Shown piece after piece: positions 46,273 through 58,402 of a stretch of 64,000 nucleotides of DNA. A program made the position numbers and the translations under genes. The DNA comes from Cubamyces lactineus (Eukaryota > Basidiomycota > Agaricomycetes > Polyporales > Polyporaceae). The DNA lies in NCBI GenBank assembly GCA_022376465.1, contig JACDTU010000007.1, positions 558,001-622,000 of the forward strand. Direction: 5' to 3'. The notes beneath the pieces were generated by a model that had not been told where the DNA came from, did not search any database, and saw nothing but the letters and a program-made list of their open reading frames with translations. Within the stretch, counting starts at the first letter, position 1. The number at the start of each line of letters is the position of its first letter.

Positions 46273-48400
46273 CCTGCAGCGACGCGGAGGAGCGGGCGCG
46301 ACGGTTGAGGATGACACAGGATGTGAGGACCCAGGAACGCACCCCAAAACGCAGGCACACGCTTCTTTATACTAAGCTCGCGGCCGTCAGACGGCGAACT
46401 CACGGTATCAATCCGTCTTGTGCGTATTCCATGGCCCTCTGAACCCTGATAGTAGCGTGTCCGATTCCTAGCGCCGTAGGCATATGGATTGCAAGCTCGT
46501 CAGCGACAAGAAAGGAATGACCGCCCATTCGATGAGCCACGATTGGAAGTTCATCCCCTAAGCTAGAGACGGGGGCCACTCAGAGAGGCTGTTCGGAAGC
46601 TGATGTGTGGGCGCGCTCGTCAAACTCTAGAGAGCATGACACTCGTGCGATGCCAGAAGTCGTTATGGGCCTGTATAGCCGATTCTGCCGGAGAGCGCAG
46701 TCAGCAGGGAAGCCAGGAACCGAAAATGAGTGGGCAAAGATGGCGTCTTACTATTCAATCTTCATGATTCGGCGCTGGGCACAACGCCACCCGATCGAGG
46801 AACGAAACACTCGGCCAGGCAAGTATGTGGCGGCGGAGGGCTCGAATCTTGATGTATATGTTCCTTGCATCTAGTTGCACGAGGTCGAGGAGGTGAGAAT
46901 CAAACTGGATAAAGTTACATAGAGTCAAGTGTGGTGTCCCGACGCTCATATCGTGGGGACTGCAAAGTACTAGCTTCGCGACCGGACTGCGTGGCCAGGC
47001 GAGCTCCAGAAATCGGAGCCTATGGATAGAAGGGAGTCTATCTATTCTAGCGTACCGCCGGTGTCCTCATAACAGACCTGTGGGAGACGCAAGACCCTGT
47101 GATACCGCCGTGGAAGGCAACTCTGACAGGACACATGGACTAGTAACCCGCACACGCCGCGTTGCGTCGGATCGTCACGACTGGACTGTCCTTGGTCAAG
47201 TTGTATACGGCACTCAATCAAACGCGTTGCTTCATGTATACGGGTCAGACGATGCTATCTCCTGACTCTGATAGTAGGACATATGAGAGCTTACGTGAGG
47301 TTAAGTCCACTGGTCATAAGTAGAGGGGGTGGGAGAGCGGTTGAACGTCGGTGGCGCCCACATTGAACCGCCCGTGCGAGTCTGCGATAGTGATCGAGAA
47401 GTTCTTCCTCCGGCTCGGGCTCGGACGATACCCATCTTACGGCGCCATAGACTTAGACTGGGATGGGGGCCATTGCTACCACAGCTTGCGAGCATCACAC
47501 CACGGCCTAAGCTGTGCGTAACCTATTTCTGCCATGCCAGTGATACTACAACGCTTCTACATCATGCTCTCCGTTGCCGACTCGTACATCAGACGGCGGT
47601 TCTAGCAGGCTCCTCTCGACATTTGGGTCTTTACGCTGTTATCGCTCGCTGCTTGCAGTTCTCCGACCAAGATACAATCAAACGAGCCCATATGATCATG
47701 TGTACCGTGGGATGCATTCATTCAACACGAAGATCCTGTTCAGCGGCATTAAATCCGGCGATAAGGGTGGTGCACAGTCCTCGGTCCTGAGCCCAGTGCC
47801 GTCAACTTCTTTCACGACCCAGGTACTCGCACTGCTGGTGTCAAAGAAATGCGGCAGCTCGAGTTGCTTAGAAGCCATGAGTACGCGATGATGCAGTGTG
47901 CACCGTGTCGTCCCGTGTGGTCGGGCCGATACGTATGCTTCGAATGATGGGATGCTTGGTGCAACCTGTTGATACAGTACTCCGAGCCCTTCGTGACTTG
48001 TGCCACCAGTGAATAACGTTCGTGGTTCTTCCGCCGAATTCCCGGGGAACGTGCCCTGTGGGGTCTCATCGGGGTCGGGGAGGGATGGAGATTATACAAG
48101 CCGATAACCTTCGACTGATTGTGGTGACGCTGAAGTCGAACAGAGCACTACGGGTGGCGGCGGGCTTCGCAGCGACTGACGATTCCCGCAATGCAGGATC
48201 AATATATTCGATGAAGGTGACCATTAACATCTTCGCATTCGAGCGGTCCTATGTTCAAATAATACATACATCACCCGAGTCACTGTCACTGAAGGCCCCA
48301 CGTTTATCAGCCATACAACCACAATTCATCTGTGGTAAACTAGCACTTACGTGGGATACGACTTGCCTGGGCAACTGTAGAGACGCCAAGGCTATACACA
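46273..48400. other. 2.1 kb intergenic region, no supported gene
   Basis: The region lies between the start of the surface protein gene and the 3' end of EF-hand/ZZ paralog 3. The longest frame is 153 codons at 47329-47790 on the plus strand, without motifs. A 60-codon minus-strand frame starting at 47878 (MASKQLELPHFF) has a protein-like composition but no partner exon I can find. No tRNA, repeat or mobile element was recognised. Confidence 0.45.
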
Positions 48401-51400
48401 TCAGGCAGAGCGTGATACGGCGAGCGACTCCAACAGCTTCTCTATCCTCTCCATCTGCGCTGTCAACGCGGCCAGCCTGCCTTCAACTGCTGATAGCCGC
48501 TGTTCTGTGTTCTTTTCCGTGTCGTCTTCAACCACTTTGAGCTTGCAGGTAACGAGGCTATGCGTGTCCTGATGATCGCCGACGGTCACACCGCCATTCT
48601 TCTCATCGCAATCCACACAAACGAAGACATTCCCGTCGGCTACACGGCATAGGGTTAGCATAGACCCTGACCGGAGATATTAAGCACGACGTACTTGGGC
48701 AGTCGATGCAGTACCAGCAAGGATAAGATACCACCGACGAACAGGAGACGCAGGTGAGCGCAGCAACCTTCGCGTTCGCGCCTGAGCCCGCAGCATCCGC
48801 TTCCTCTCTGGGACCTTCCACCTTCTTAGTCTCTGTCTTCAGTTCGGTACCGTCGTTCTCGCTAGCAGATGAGCGCGTATCAGCCTCCGCAGAGCTATCC
48901 AGGAGCTTCCTCGCGCGCTCCAGCCCAGCATCGGACATGCGAAGCAGCTTGCCGATGTCGCGTGTTTGATTGAGAACCCTGCGGACTTTCACGAAGGCGT
49001 GTGTAGGAACGTGGGGTTGGGTGACGTCCTCCCGAGTTTTGTTGGCCTCTCTACACGCTGGCTTGTCGCAGAAGTCGAGGGTGTCTTTCGCGTGGCACTG
49101 GATACAGATCATGCGGGCACCATGGATTCGCTCCCCGCAATTGTCGCAGTCGGCGCTGAAAGTTGTAATGAGTATGGCGTGAATGAGTAATGCGAGAGGT
49201 CGAGTTAGGGAGCTTACAGGTGTGTAGGCACTGATCGCCGTTGATAGTCGCTTAAAACATAGAAGCACCGAACATCCTCACAAGTAGCCGTACGATCAAG
49301 CACAGCGAACCGGTCCAGGTCGGCGAGGGTGGTTAGGTTGTTCGACTCATTTTCCAAGAGTGCGAGGTATTCTTGTCGAATGGCGCGGCGCCCCTTGAGG
49401 AATGACCACGAGAACATCTTCCTGCGGACCTCGTTGTGCACCGCGGTCAAGGCGTACTTCCAGAGCGCTTTCGTCTTGTTCTCTTCGAATTCCGATGGCG
49501 GCGGCCGCGCAATGAGAGTCTCAGGTGGGACGTTCTTCCAAAAGATAAACCGATACGGCTTTTCGGTCTCGCTGTAGCCCCACGAGCCAGACAGCCTCTC
49601 GCCATCTTCGTCGAGAGTACCAGTGAAGTACGTCTTGCGCAGCCGCGCTATGTACGTTCTGCTGAAGTTGTACTCGATCGTCCCATCGTCCTTCTTCGTA
49701 TAGCTCCCGTGTATGGTGTATCCGGTACCATGGGCTGCAACGTCGCTGGCTTCATAGGTGTTGGAATCCGCTGAAGCGTGGAAGCAAAACGAGACGATCG
49801 CAGTGATAGGCCAACGCTCTGCGCCGATGAGCCCGTGCCAGCGGCCCAGACTGAAAACAGTAGTCCTTCAGCCACCCGACGGACGATCGGTCAGATTAAG
49901 CATAGAGCGATACTCACATAGATTTGACGTCGTTGTCAGCCATAGCGTCGCTATCTGAGACGATATCTTCCGGGATGTTATATAGGTTGTGAACGGCGGA
50001 AGGATAGTTCAGTATGGTTTTGGATTCGACATTCTGCTCCTCGTTTTCCTCCACGTACTCGAATTCGGTCCATTCGAGCTCGCGCAGATTCTCGAGAGAC
50101 ATGAACTTGGAGTCATCATGCCAGTAGTCGAACTGTTACTCTCCATTGGTATAAAGCAACTCTGTCCGTGTCCGTGAAGATAATACGCACGAGTTCGTTA
50201 GCGTAGGACTTGAATTGCTGTACGGGATCCAGTCTTTGCTGCTTGAACAACGCTGAGAGCAGCAGTAATAGAATGTCAATGATTGGTGTGAATACACATT
50301 GGATTACTTTCGTACCTTCGAGATCATTATGGCGGTAGGCGACAGCGTCAAAGACCCACACGATGGTATCGGCGGCATCCCACAACTCGTCTTTGTGTAT
50401 GATCATCTTTTGGCAGAGGCGGAAGATCTCGAAATCGCGCTTCAAGAGCAGATATAGGAGAGGGAATAGCGACTAGAGGAGACTGCGTCACATTAATAAA
50501 CGGTCCCGGCAACGTTCCTGCTGACCTTCTCTATCCTCCCGGGCCCGGTGATGAGCGTGAGAGTATCCATGGCGTCGATGTCGTAGCGCACAGTCTCTAG
50601 CCCCTCTCGTAACCGCTGCTCTTCGGCATCCACGTAACTTTGGAAGCGGGCCTTCAACGAATCGTCCTGGTAGGTGCAGATGAAGGAGGAAGTAAGGGTT
50701 GTAGCGCGTCTATACACCGTCAACAGGTACTTCTGCACAGCCTCGGTGTTGGCATTGTGTATCCGAGGACGCATCGCGAACATCTTCGCAAGCAGCTCGA
50801 CAATCTTGTCCCTGTAGTACGTCGCCGTCATTTGCCAGCCTACGAGGCCGTGTGAGTTGACGCCCGTCATTCTAGGCTCTCGAGAAGCATACCTATCGCC
50901 CAGTACGCGAGCCAATGAAGCAGGCTATCGGAGTCGCTCTTCAGTATAGTGACTATTCAAGCTGACGCTTGCGGACACTTACCTCCAGTCCTTAGGACGC
51001 GAGGACGTAAATTGATTGACTTCTGCGATCGTGATGAAGCCGGACGCATCGTCGTCAAACGCCTCCGCAATGGCCTGCAATCGGTTAATGTTGATCCACT
51101 CCAAAGCCCACTCGTCGTCGTCGTGAATACAGGTGACAAAATTCTCGCCTCGAGCGCGCTTCTTGACATCGATCTGCTGGCGATAATAGTCCCGGAGGGC
51201 CAGGACGAAGTGTCGTGCCTTGACGTGCCCCCTCCAGCGCTGCAAACGTAAGGTGAATCATAGATTGTGGATGCAGGACAATAGGGACGTACCATCTCCT
51301 TCCATATTTCGTGGATGTCCTAGTAGGCTGGTCGGTTCATGTGATCGTAGAAAGCAATGCGAACAAAACGTACGGGATCAATAATCTTGTCGTGCGGGCC

Positions 51401-52852
51401 GGAGGTGACTGCGTCAATCACACGATCACCCTCGTGATGCACCATGCCTCGCATCTCCTCTGCGAACTCCCTTTGCTGCATTTTCAGTTTGCGCTCGAAC
51501 ACCTCCAAGTTGTTTCGGATTGCGACTGCAGGACTCTCGAACAGCTCGACCCTCAACGACTCCAGATCGTTCTCGGCAGGATGGCTGCTGTGTTGGGGAG
51601 CCTCGCGCTCCCCACGCTTCGTCGCGGTTGTCACGGCGGTTGGTTTGAACTTGAGAAGCTCGCTCAGCGCCTCGGGGTTACCCATCACAGCTGTCGGGCC
51701 ACCCTTCTTTTGCACTAGCGCAGCCATCTCCTGCTGCTCGGGAGACACAGCCTTCGTGAAGAACTCCAGGACGGCGTCGATCTTATGATCGAGGGTGTCG
51801 AGCTTGCGGTTCGCATCGTCCACTCCAGCGCCCGTATGGATAGCGAGCGCGAAGGTGAAATCCTTCCGCCGCTTTGCGAAGATGTCGATGTAGGTTTTCA
51901 GCGTGCTCTCCCACACTGACCCCTTGATGACTTTGACGATGAGTCGCTTCTTTGCATAGGTGTCGCAGGCGTTCCCGCATGCGGTAATGTCGTCGGCGGT
52001 CTGCTTAACGAGATTTTGCATGCGCGCTTCTATTGTCATGCCTCCGGGGCCCACAGCGTCCCGGTCCTTGATGTTGTCAAGCCTGCACGGTGGTAAGGTG
52101 ACGGCAAGTGAACACAGATCGCGGGGCTACTTACTGGAGAAGGGCTTCCATCATATCCTTCATCTCGAGGAACAATGACGCGATCTTCTTGTCGTTATCC
52201 CGCCGCTTCATGTCAAGCTCGACGACCACCCGGAAGGCACCGACAGCGACTTCAGACGCAGGTTAAAGAGAGAGAGGCGTGGAGTCATGGTGCAGGGAAA
52301 CATACTGCCAATGAACGGGTGCAGCTTGGCTACTTCGTCCAAAGCCTTGATCAGGCCCGGAAGACTGTCGACCAGAGCGTTGACTCCGCTGCGAATCGTC
52401 TTCATAGCCTCGCTTTCGTACGCGGACTTGAGTGGAGAAGACATGCTCTGAGCGCTCGTAACATTCGTATTGATCGCATTCAGCATATCGCCTGTGTATC
52501 GTTCAGTACGCATACGGTTTTCGATGACAATACATCACTGCGCCGTACCGGTTTTGTTCACGATCCCAAACGCAGTTGTGCCCTTGTAGGCCTGGAATCC
52601 GTTCTGCGCATTCGCGACTGTACGAAAGGCACTGTCTAACTTCTTCAGGCCATCGAGATCATCATCGCTACCCTCCGGGAAAGCGATCACTGGGGGGATG
52701 GATGGCACGTTCTCTTGATCGGAGTCCGCAGGGGATACGTCGGGCGAGCTGACCTGGGGAATCGGCATCTTCATAGGTGACTCATCCTCCTGCACTACGG
52801 GGGCAGGCATGGGAGGGCTGGTGTCCTTGTGCTTGTTGAAGAAGCTCGGCAT
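48401..52852 (-). CDS. EF-hand / ZZ-type zinc finger multidomain protein, paralog 3
   Basis: Third member of the family, same strand and layout as those at 13184 and 35043. Read leftward from ATG 52852 (MPSFFNKHKDTSPPMP), with a longer Pro/Ser/Asp-rich N-terminus than the other two. Order: FGIVNKTG; helical region (LDEVAKLHPFI, PGGMTIEARMQNLVKQTADDI, RRKDFTFALAIH, GAGVDDANRKLDTLD) at about 52400-51440; KARHFVLALRDYY and the canonical EF-hand loop DDDASGFITIAE near 51020-51060; the YVDAEEQRLREGL and TLTLITGPGRIEK middle region at about 50850-50530; LWDAADTIVWVFDAV near 50350; the beta-rich region at about 49860-49500; the KALWKYAL-type helix near 49450; a ZZ-like finger (CDNCGERIHGARMICIQC, DFCDKPAC) near 49150-49050; a second finger (CVSCSSVVSYPCWYCIDC, VFVCVDCD); and the C-terminal coiled coil RLAALTAQMERIEKLLESL. 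No interruption was seen. It is closest to the generic family form; function unknown. Confidence 0.87.
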
Positions 52853-54783
52853 GGCGTCGTCGCCCTGAGGAAGAAACGGTTGTGCTCTCTAGCATGAGCG
52901 AGTGGGCTATTTGAGACAGATTCGCAGCCAGGATTCGCAGTCAGGAACCTCCGCCACAACCACTAAAACGTCTGGAGGCGACAACACTGCTTGCTTGAAT
53001 GATCGGCCTGTTCATCGATACAATTGGGATGATTGGCAGCGGGCGGTAGATGTCCAGTGCTTTGCCTCGTTCCCTCTATCACGATGACAGATCAAGGAGA
53101 GGTAGGGCTAGACAGACGCGCTCATGTGGTCAATCATTGATCTAGGAACTTAGTTCGAGAGTTCGATCACCCACGCACCGCATTGCACGTAAGCATTGGC
53201 CTCGTTGCTGAGCTGATGTATAGGGCGGTCATAAGCCGCCCCACAAGGGCGGTGTTGCCACAGTCGCGGCTGAAGATCAGTATTGACTAAATCTACGCTA
53301 GCGGCTGCAATGCGGGAGTACGTACTGAGACGGGACCACTGGTGTTTTATAAGTCAAAGAGTACAGCCAGAGAGACGACATCAGGAAACGGTTGACGGTT
53401 GCAACACGATGACATATAGAGTCGGGACATGCGAACCACGGCCCCGCGCTCAAACTCGCACTTCGCGACGGAAACGTTTACGTCGGCGCACTCGTGTCTT
53501 CAACTTCGGATGTCTTCGCTGCTGAGACGCATGTTGCAGTAGAGTGCAAGAGATTCTTGTTATCTTCGGTGGACGTGTAGATCATCTGAATCTGCTATTG
53601 CCTCCACCACATCAGACGATAGGCCTAGGGTTCTGCCTGGTGACGCTGAATCAGAATCTGCTGGCGCCTGTGCACAATAGTACTAGTCGCTAGTTTTTGG
53701 GTGCCATCTCGCGCTACTCGAGGACGCGCACGCACTCAGCAAGGTAGAAGCAAAGCTCAGTCGCATCGAGGAGTGTCTGACACTGGAGATTGACTAGACT
53801 CTAGAGCACGGAGGCATATAATAGTGGTAGCGAAACCAGAAGAGGGTACTACACAAGCGCGCATGTCAGGCTGTGCTATATTTCTTCGGCGCTTTCTACA
53901 TTGCTTTTGATCCTCCGTCCCACTCGGACCGGGACATAGACGACTCTACCACGAGGATCGTATTGAGGCCTCATAGCATAGAGACCTATGTATTCTCATC
54001 GTTGAAGCTAGGGTTGCAAACCAGCTTCAAGCGCGTAAAGCTGAGGCTGGCGAAGTTACGAAAACGAATCAGCTTGGCCCAGCTCCTCCGGCGATCCTGG
54101 GCGCTATGACCGTCTAGTTTCCGCTATGTTGGGTATGTTTCCGCCGGACACAGTTTGCTAATATCGTGCAGAGACGTGATATTCGGGCGTCACTTGGCTC
54201 TCATGATGCGCTTTACGGGAAGACTGAACGTGGACATCGACGCGGGGCCGCGTCCGAGTCAGGGCTGCTGCGCTTCGCGCGTGTATTCTGAGGATGGTGC
54301 GCACACTGCGGGTACGTTGTTGTCTATCTGGGTGCTTAGCGCGCTTTGAATCCACGTGTAGAGGGCTTAACCGGTATATGACTGCGGCGCCATGATTCCA
54401 GTGCTTGAACTCCTGTGCGCGCTGACTCCACGCTTTGGCCGAGCGGATGGTCATGGCGCAGGGACCAGCGTCGGGGACGCCGGTAGCTTACGTGCGCGGT
54501 CCGCTATTGATTGGCAACACTTTTCACGCTGCCTGTCCGCTACGTCAATGCGGCAGCAACAGCCAGACATAGGACGAATGCCAACAGAGACAGTTGGCAT
54601 ACCGAGGTTTCCAGGATACCGGTTCCTGACCCTGCCGCGACATTTGTGCGAATTGCGGCTCGGGCATGGATCCGCGGCCTGCCACTACGCTTGGACCTGT
54701 CGCAAAAATGACACAAAGATACGATGGACCACAACAACACAAAGCTCGCGGATCCAACTTACCCTTGGCACGTCGTAGACACC

Positions 54784-54791
54784 ATATATAA
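54784..54791 (+). promoter_or_regulatory. TATA box candidate
   Basis: A perfect TATATAAA stands about 130 bases before an ATG in a CACCATG context at 54922, with a CT-rich leader between them. This is the best-looking core promoter in the 52.9-56.5 kb gap and suggests a transcript starts near 54815. Confidence 0.5.
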
Positions 54792-54921
54792 ACACCCTCG
54801 TCCTGCCCCAACCCTCGTCAATCCCTCGTCCCTGTCTCGAAAGCCCCTCGCGTCACCCGCGTCACCCATAATAAGCCTACAAGTCTCGTCTCGCAACACC
54901 TTGCGTCTAACCCTCGCCACC

Positions 54922-55110
54922 ATGCGAGATCCTCCGGCAACGCGCCTTCGGCAAGCGTCTCCATCGCATCCTCCCCGAAAGACAGATAAACCTCTCAGAC
55001 CAACATTGTATCCCCTAACCGGAAACGGCATCCATCCAGGGATTCCCCCTGGTCACTTGTCCCCAGGCAGGGTCGGAAGCGGACCGCCATCCGGGTCCGA
55101 GTCGTCGTAA
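54922..55110 (+). CDS. Short hypothetical ORF behind a TATA box
   Basis: An ATG in a good context (CACCATGC) opens 62 codons rich in Pro, Arg and Ser (MRDPPATRLRQASPSHPPRK...). The frame ends at a TAA that overlaps a GTAAGG donor-like site at 55108, so a spliced, longer product is possible, with candidate downstream coding in 55160-55310. I recognise no domain. It could be the first exon of an unrecognised gene, a degraded gene, or chance. The TATA box and pyrimidine-rich leader are the only support. Confidence 0.25.
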   Translation: MRDPPATRLRQASPSHPPRKTDKPLRPTLYPLTGNGIHPGIPPGHLSPGRVGSGPPSGSESS

Positions 55111-56538
55111 GGGGCACCGCGTTGCTCTCGGTGTACATACGACGGCGGGCTCGACATAGGCCCTGACGAGGAACGCGCTCAAGGCCCACTTCAAGTCGAG
55201 CTTGTCCGATAGAGGGAGAGGAGCTGATCTATCGCGGGAGGGAAGGGATTTACTGCCCTTTCACTCACAGGCGACAGCGAGGAAGACGATCCAACTATCC
55301 GCCGGTTGGCCATGTTCTCACCCATGTCTCTATTGACATCCTGTCCTATCACCCGCACCCCAACGGCCCTCTCTCAGCCAAACCGCCCCGGGAGGATTAA
55401 TTGCGCTCACATGCAAGCGCTTTACTGCTGCGCACAGGCCCCCTTCGAACCTCCTCGACGCTCTCTTGACCCGCTTGGATCGCCGCATCGACAGCTCTCG
55501 ACGACATCCTGATGCGATCTTGAGCACTACCCAAGCCGACGCCGATTGGATGGACGGACCTCGAGGGCATCCTTACACGCTCTGGGGCCGACAACTCAGA
55601 TGGAATGGGTGTCAGGATCCAACCACCGTGCCACCTTCGTCATGGACGGCGTCCTCCTTGGGCCTCAGCTCCGTGATCCCATTCAGCACTCTGCTCAAGC
55701 TGAGAATGAAGGGACACGTCCGGGAGCATCTGTACGCGCTCTTGAGCACTACCCAGGGGCGAAAGGCGAGAGCTGTGCATGGTGCGAAAAGGGCTCTGCT
55801 GCAGCCTCACTCCACTTCGCCGCTTGATCCTGTATCATAACATTGGCAGGACTCGCGCTCGCGCCCCCTTACGTTCTGTAGTCAAGCACTGTAATTAGCA
55901 TCTCGCGCAGACAATTGAAATCGACTGCATTTCAGAACCTTGTCGGGGCCCGGGGTGGAGTGTGTCAGTGAGCAGTGCCAGTAGCGCACCGAGGCGGACA
56001 AATGCGGGCAAATGTCCCTGCTCCTCCCGGTAGTCCAACGTCGGCAGGGATATTTTCGTGCTGGCCTATATCTGTTCCCAGGCGGAACGTCTAGACTCGG
56101 GCCGACGAGGCCTTGACACAAGTAGGCATTCGGAGGTATCACTGGTTTGAATAGGATGTGCACTGCATGTGAATACCCGCCTCGCAACCCTGACATGGAG
56201 CGTGTGGTACCATCACGACATGGCGGCGGCAACTTGGGCGATATATTGCTTGCTTACGCGGCGCGTTGGCGCCGTCTGCCCGACGCCTGCTACCCATCGC
56301 ACCGCTCGCGACGTCTTGTGTCAGAGGGGGCACGTCCAACTCGCTCTCTCAGTACCCACCTGCCAGGTTCGCTTCGGTCAGTGTTTGTAGGCGACGGTGG
56401 GTCCGAACTTACAGACCTGCCATATTTAGGGCGATTCCAGCCAAAAATAGTGCGGGAGCCCGTCGCAGGATTGCCGATAAGAGCACGACGGCAAGCGGTG
56501 GAAGCGGGCAGTGTTGTGCTTGTTCTCGAACCACCACC

Positions 56539-57990
56539 ATGGCCACACACGAGAAGACGCCTCTACTGTGCTCCCAGCCGCACGTCCGTGCCGACCTATG
56601 CAATGCCGAGACACCCAAGGCGCGCGGCCAGAAGAAGTTCACGTTAGTCATTCACGGCGGTGCAGGGACGATGGACAAGGCGCGCTCCACCCCGGAATTG
56701 CGCGCGCAGTACAAGGCAGCGCTCGCGCGTGCGCTCACGGCCGGTTATGGAGTGCTCAGAGACGGAGGGGAAGCGATGGATGCGGCGGTCGCCGCCGTCT
56801 CCTCGATGGAAGGTATGTACGGAGCCTGATGATATCCGACGCTGTGAAGTAGTTGACGCATCATATGGAGACTGCTCCCTGTTCAACGCGGGAAAAGGCG
56901 CGGTGTTCAATGTGGCTGGCAAGGTTCGTCTCGGAGCGCCTCACGGACGGTACGCAGCATGACGGCATTGCATAGAACGAACTGGAGACATCGATAATGC
57001 TCTCGCGTCCACCCGAGAAGCACCCCTCGGTACCCCCCACCCGTCGCGGGATAGGAATCTCACTGCTCAGGCACGTTCGTAACCCGTCGAAGCTGGCCCG
57101 GGCGCTCTACCTCGCACCCGCAGAAGCCCCGCACACGATGCTCTCCGGGACCACAGCCGAGGCCATCGGAGAGGAGCTAGGGATTGAATTGGTTGACGAG
57201 AGCTACTTCTTCACGGAGGCGCGCTGGCGCGAACACCGCCGAGGGCTCGGACTGCCGGAAGAGCCATTGCCCCATCGCGCAGAGGCCGGCGAAGGCGAAT
57301 ATGACTCGCCCGGCGGTAATAACAACGGATGGGTGCCGCTAGACCAATTGCCGACAGGGACGGTGGGAGCTGTTGCGCTGGACGTTCGTGGGTGCATTGC
57401 GTCAGTGACCTCGACTGGAGGTCGGACGAACAAACTGGTCGGCCGAGTCGGTGACACGCCCGTCATGGGGGCAGGATTCTGGGCGGAGGAATGGACCCTG
57501 AGGGGGCGGATCCGGAGGGCGTGGCGGCAGCTGAGGGGCAAAGGTAAGACTGTTGCCGTCGGCGTGAGCGGTACGGGAGACGGCGATGTGAGTATTTTTG
57601 TGGTCGAGCTCGGGGCTGCGCAGAAAAAACGTAAATGTCCTCGACTGTGGGCTGATTTGCTATTCCTCTGGCAGTACTTTATACGCCATGCGACAGCGTC
57701 CACGATCGGACACAGGATGAAGTACCTACACGAGTCTTTGGACGTAGCAGCTCGGGCGTGCGTCGAGGAGTTACGTGTGGACGGCGGGATTGGAGGTGTT
57801 ATTGCACTGGACAACTCGGGTAACGGTGAGTGGGTCCGTGCTCAGCGGAGAAGCCGAAGAAAAGACTCATCACGCTTATGAGATAGTTGCGATGCCTCTG
57901 AATTGCTCCGGCATGTACAGAGGAGTTGTGCGCGAAGACGGAGTGCCAAAGGCTGCGATTTTTGACGACGATGAGTTAGAAGCTGTGTAA
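56539..57990 (+). CDS. Isoaspartyl peptidase / L-asparaginase (Ntn-hydrolase, plant type)
   Basis: Exons 56539-56812, 56871-56923, 56976-57587, 57675-57825 and 57887-57990 total 1194 bases and 397 residues. The enzyme hydrolyses L-asparagine or isoaspartyl dipeptides after autocleavage into two chains. Family marks are VIHGGAGTM at about residue 36, GGEAMDAAVAAVSSMEDCSLFNAGKGAVFN, NELETSIMLS formed across intron 2, SYFFTEARW, and the cleavage site in LPTGTVGAVALDV, where the threonine after TG becomes the N-terminal nucleophile. STGGRTNKLVGRVGDTPVMGAG follows, with substrate-binding Arg and Asp. The end is NVAMPLNCSGMYRGVVREDGVPKAAIF. The residues around the nucleophile are intact. The family is usually cytosolic; the first 30 residues add no clear targeting signal. 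The start ATG (CCACCATGG) is in a strong context. Confidence 0.93.
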
Positions 57991-58402
57991 GGCGTAGACG
58001 TTAACGTTTATCGCAGTCGCCGCGAGGATCATGAGGATTGAGGCGTGGGAAAAGGGGCGAGAGAGCCGAAAGCGGCAGGAGGGATGCTGGATGATCGTGG
58101 ACGACGTCGGATGGAGCCTCCAGAGCTGAATTCTGTGAGCGCTGATCACAAGGCAGCAGCCGCTCATGACAGGCCAGCTCCGTTCGCCGGTGACTGTCCA
58201 TCATGTCCTACAAGGCTCATTGGTTTTGCAACGGCTGCTTCGATGTCATTCACTCACTACTTAACCGTCTCCCGTCTCACTCCCCCTCCGCCCACTTTCG
58301 CCCAGTGCTCCTTTGCAAAAGCCCCCACTGCTTGAGCCTCGATCGGCTTCCCTCGACTGTCTCACGCCCGGATCTTGTGATCTAGCGCCGACATTAGCCA
58401 CC
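57991..58402. promoter_or_regulatory. Intergenic / promoter region of the MFS transporter
   Basis: About 410 bases between two same-strand genes. The last 150 bases are pyrimidine-rich and end in TTAGCCACCATG, a typical fungal leader and start. I saw no clear TATA box. Confidence 0.45.

Larger units (their letters stand above)
52853..56538. other. 3.7 kb gene-poor region
   Basis: The region runs from the start of paralog 3 to the asparaginase start. The left part includes the paralog 3 promoter. I find no gene with recognisable domains. The one promoter-like spot is a TATATAAA element near 54784-54791 followed by a short ORF (listed separately). Open frames at 55466-55840 contain protein-like stretches but no family I know. 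Confidence 0.45.

Noticed and set aside
47329..47790. 153-codon plus-strand frame
   Set aside because: No recognised domain and no promoter or splice context; amino acid composition looks random.
57203..57814. 203-codon minus-strand frame
   Set aside because: Antisense shadow of the asparaginase exons, which are supported by family motifs and exact splicing.
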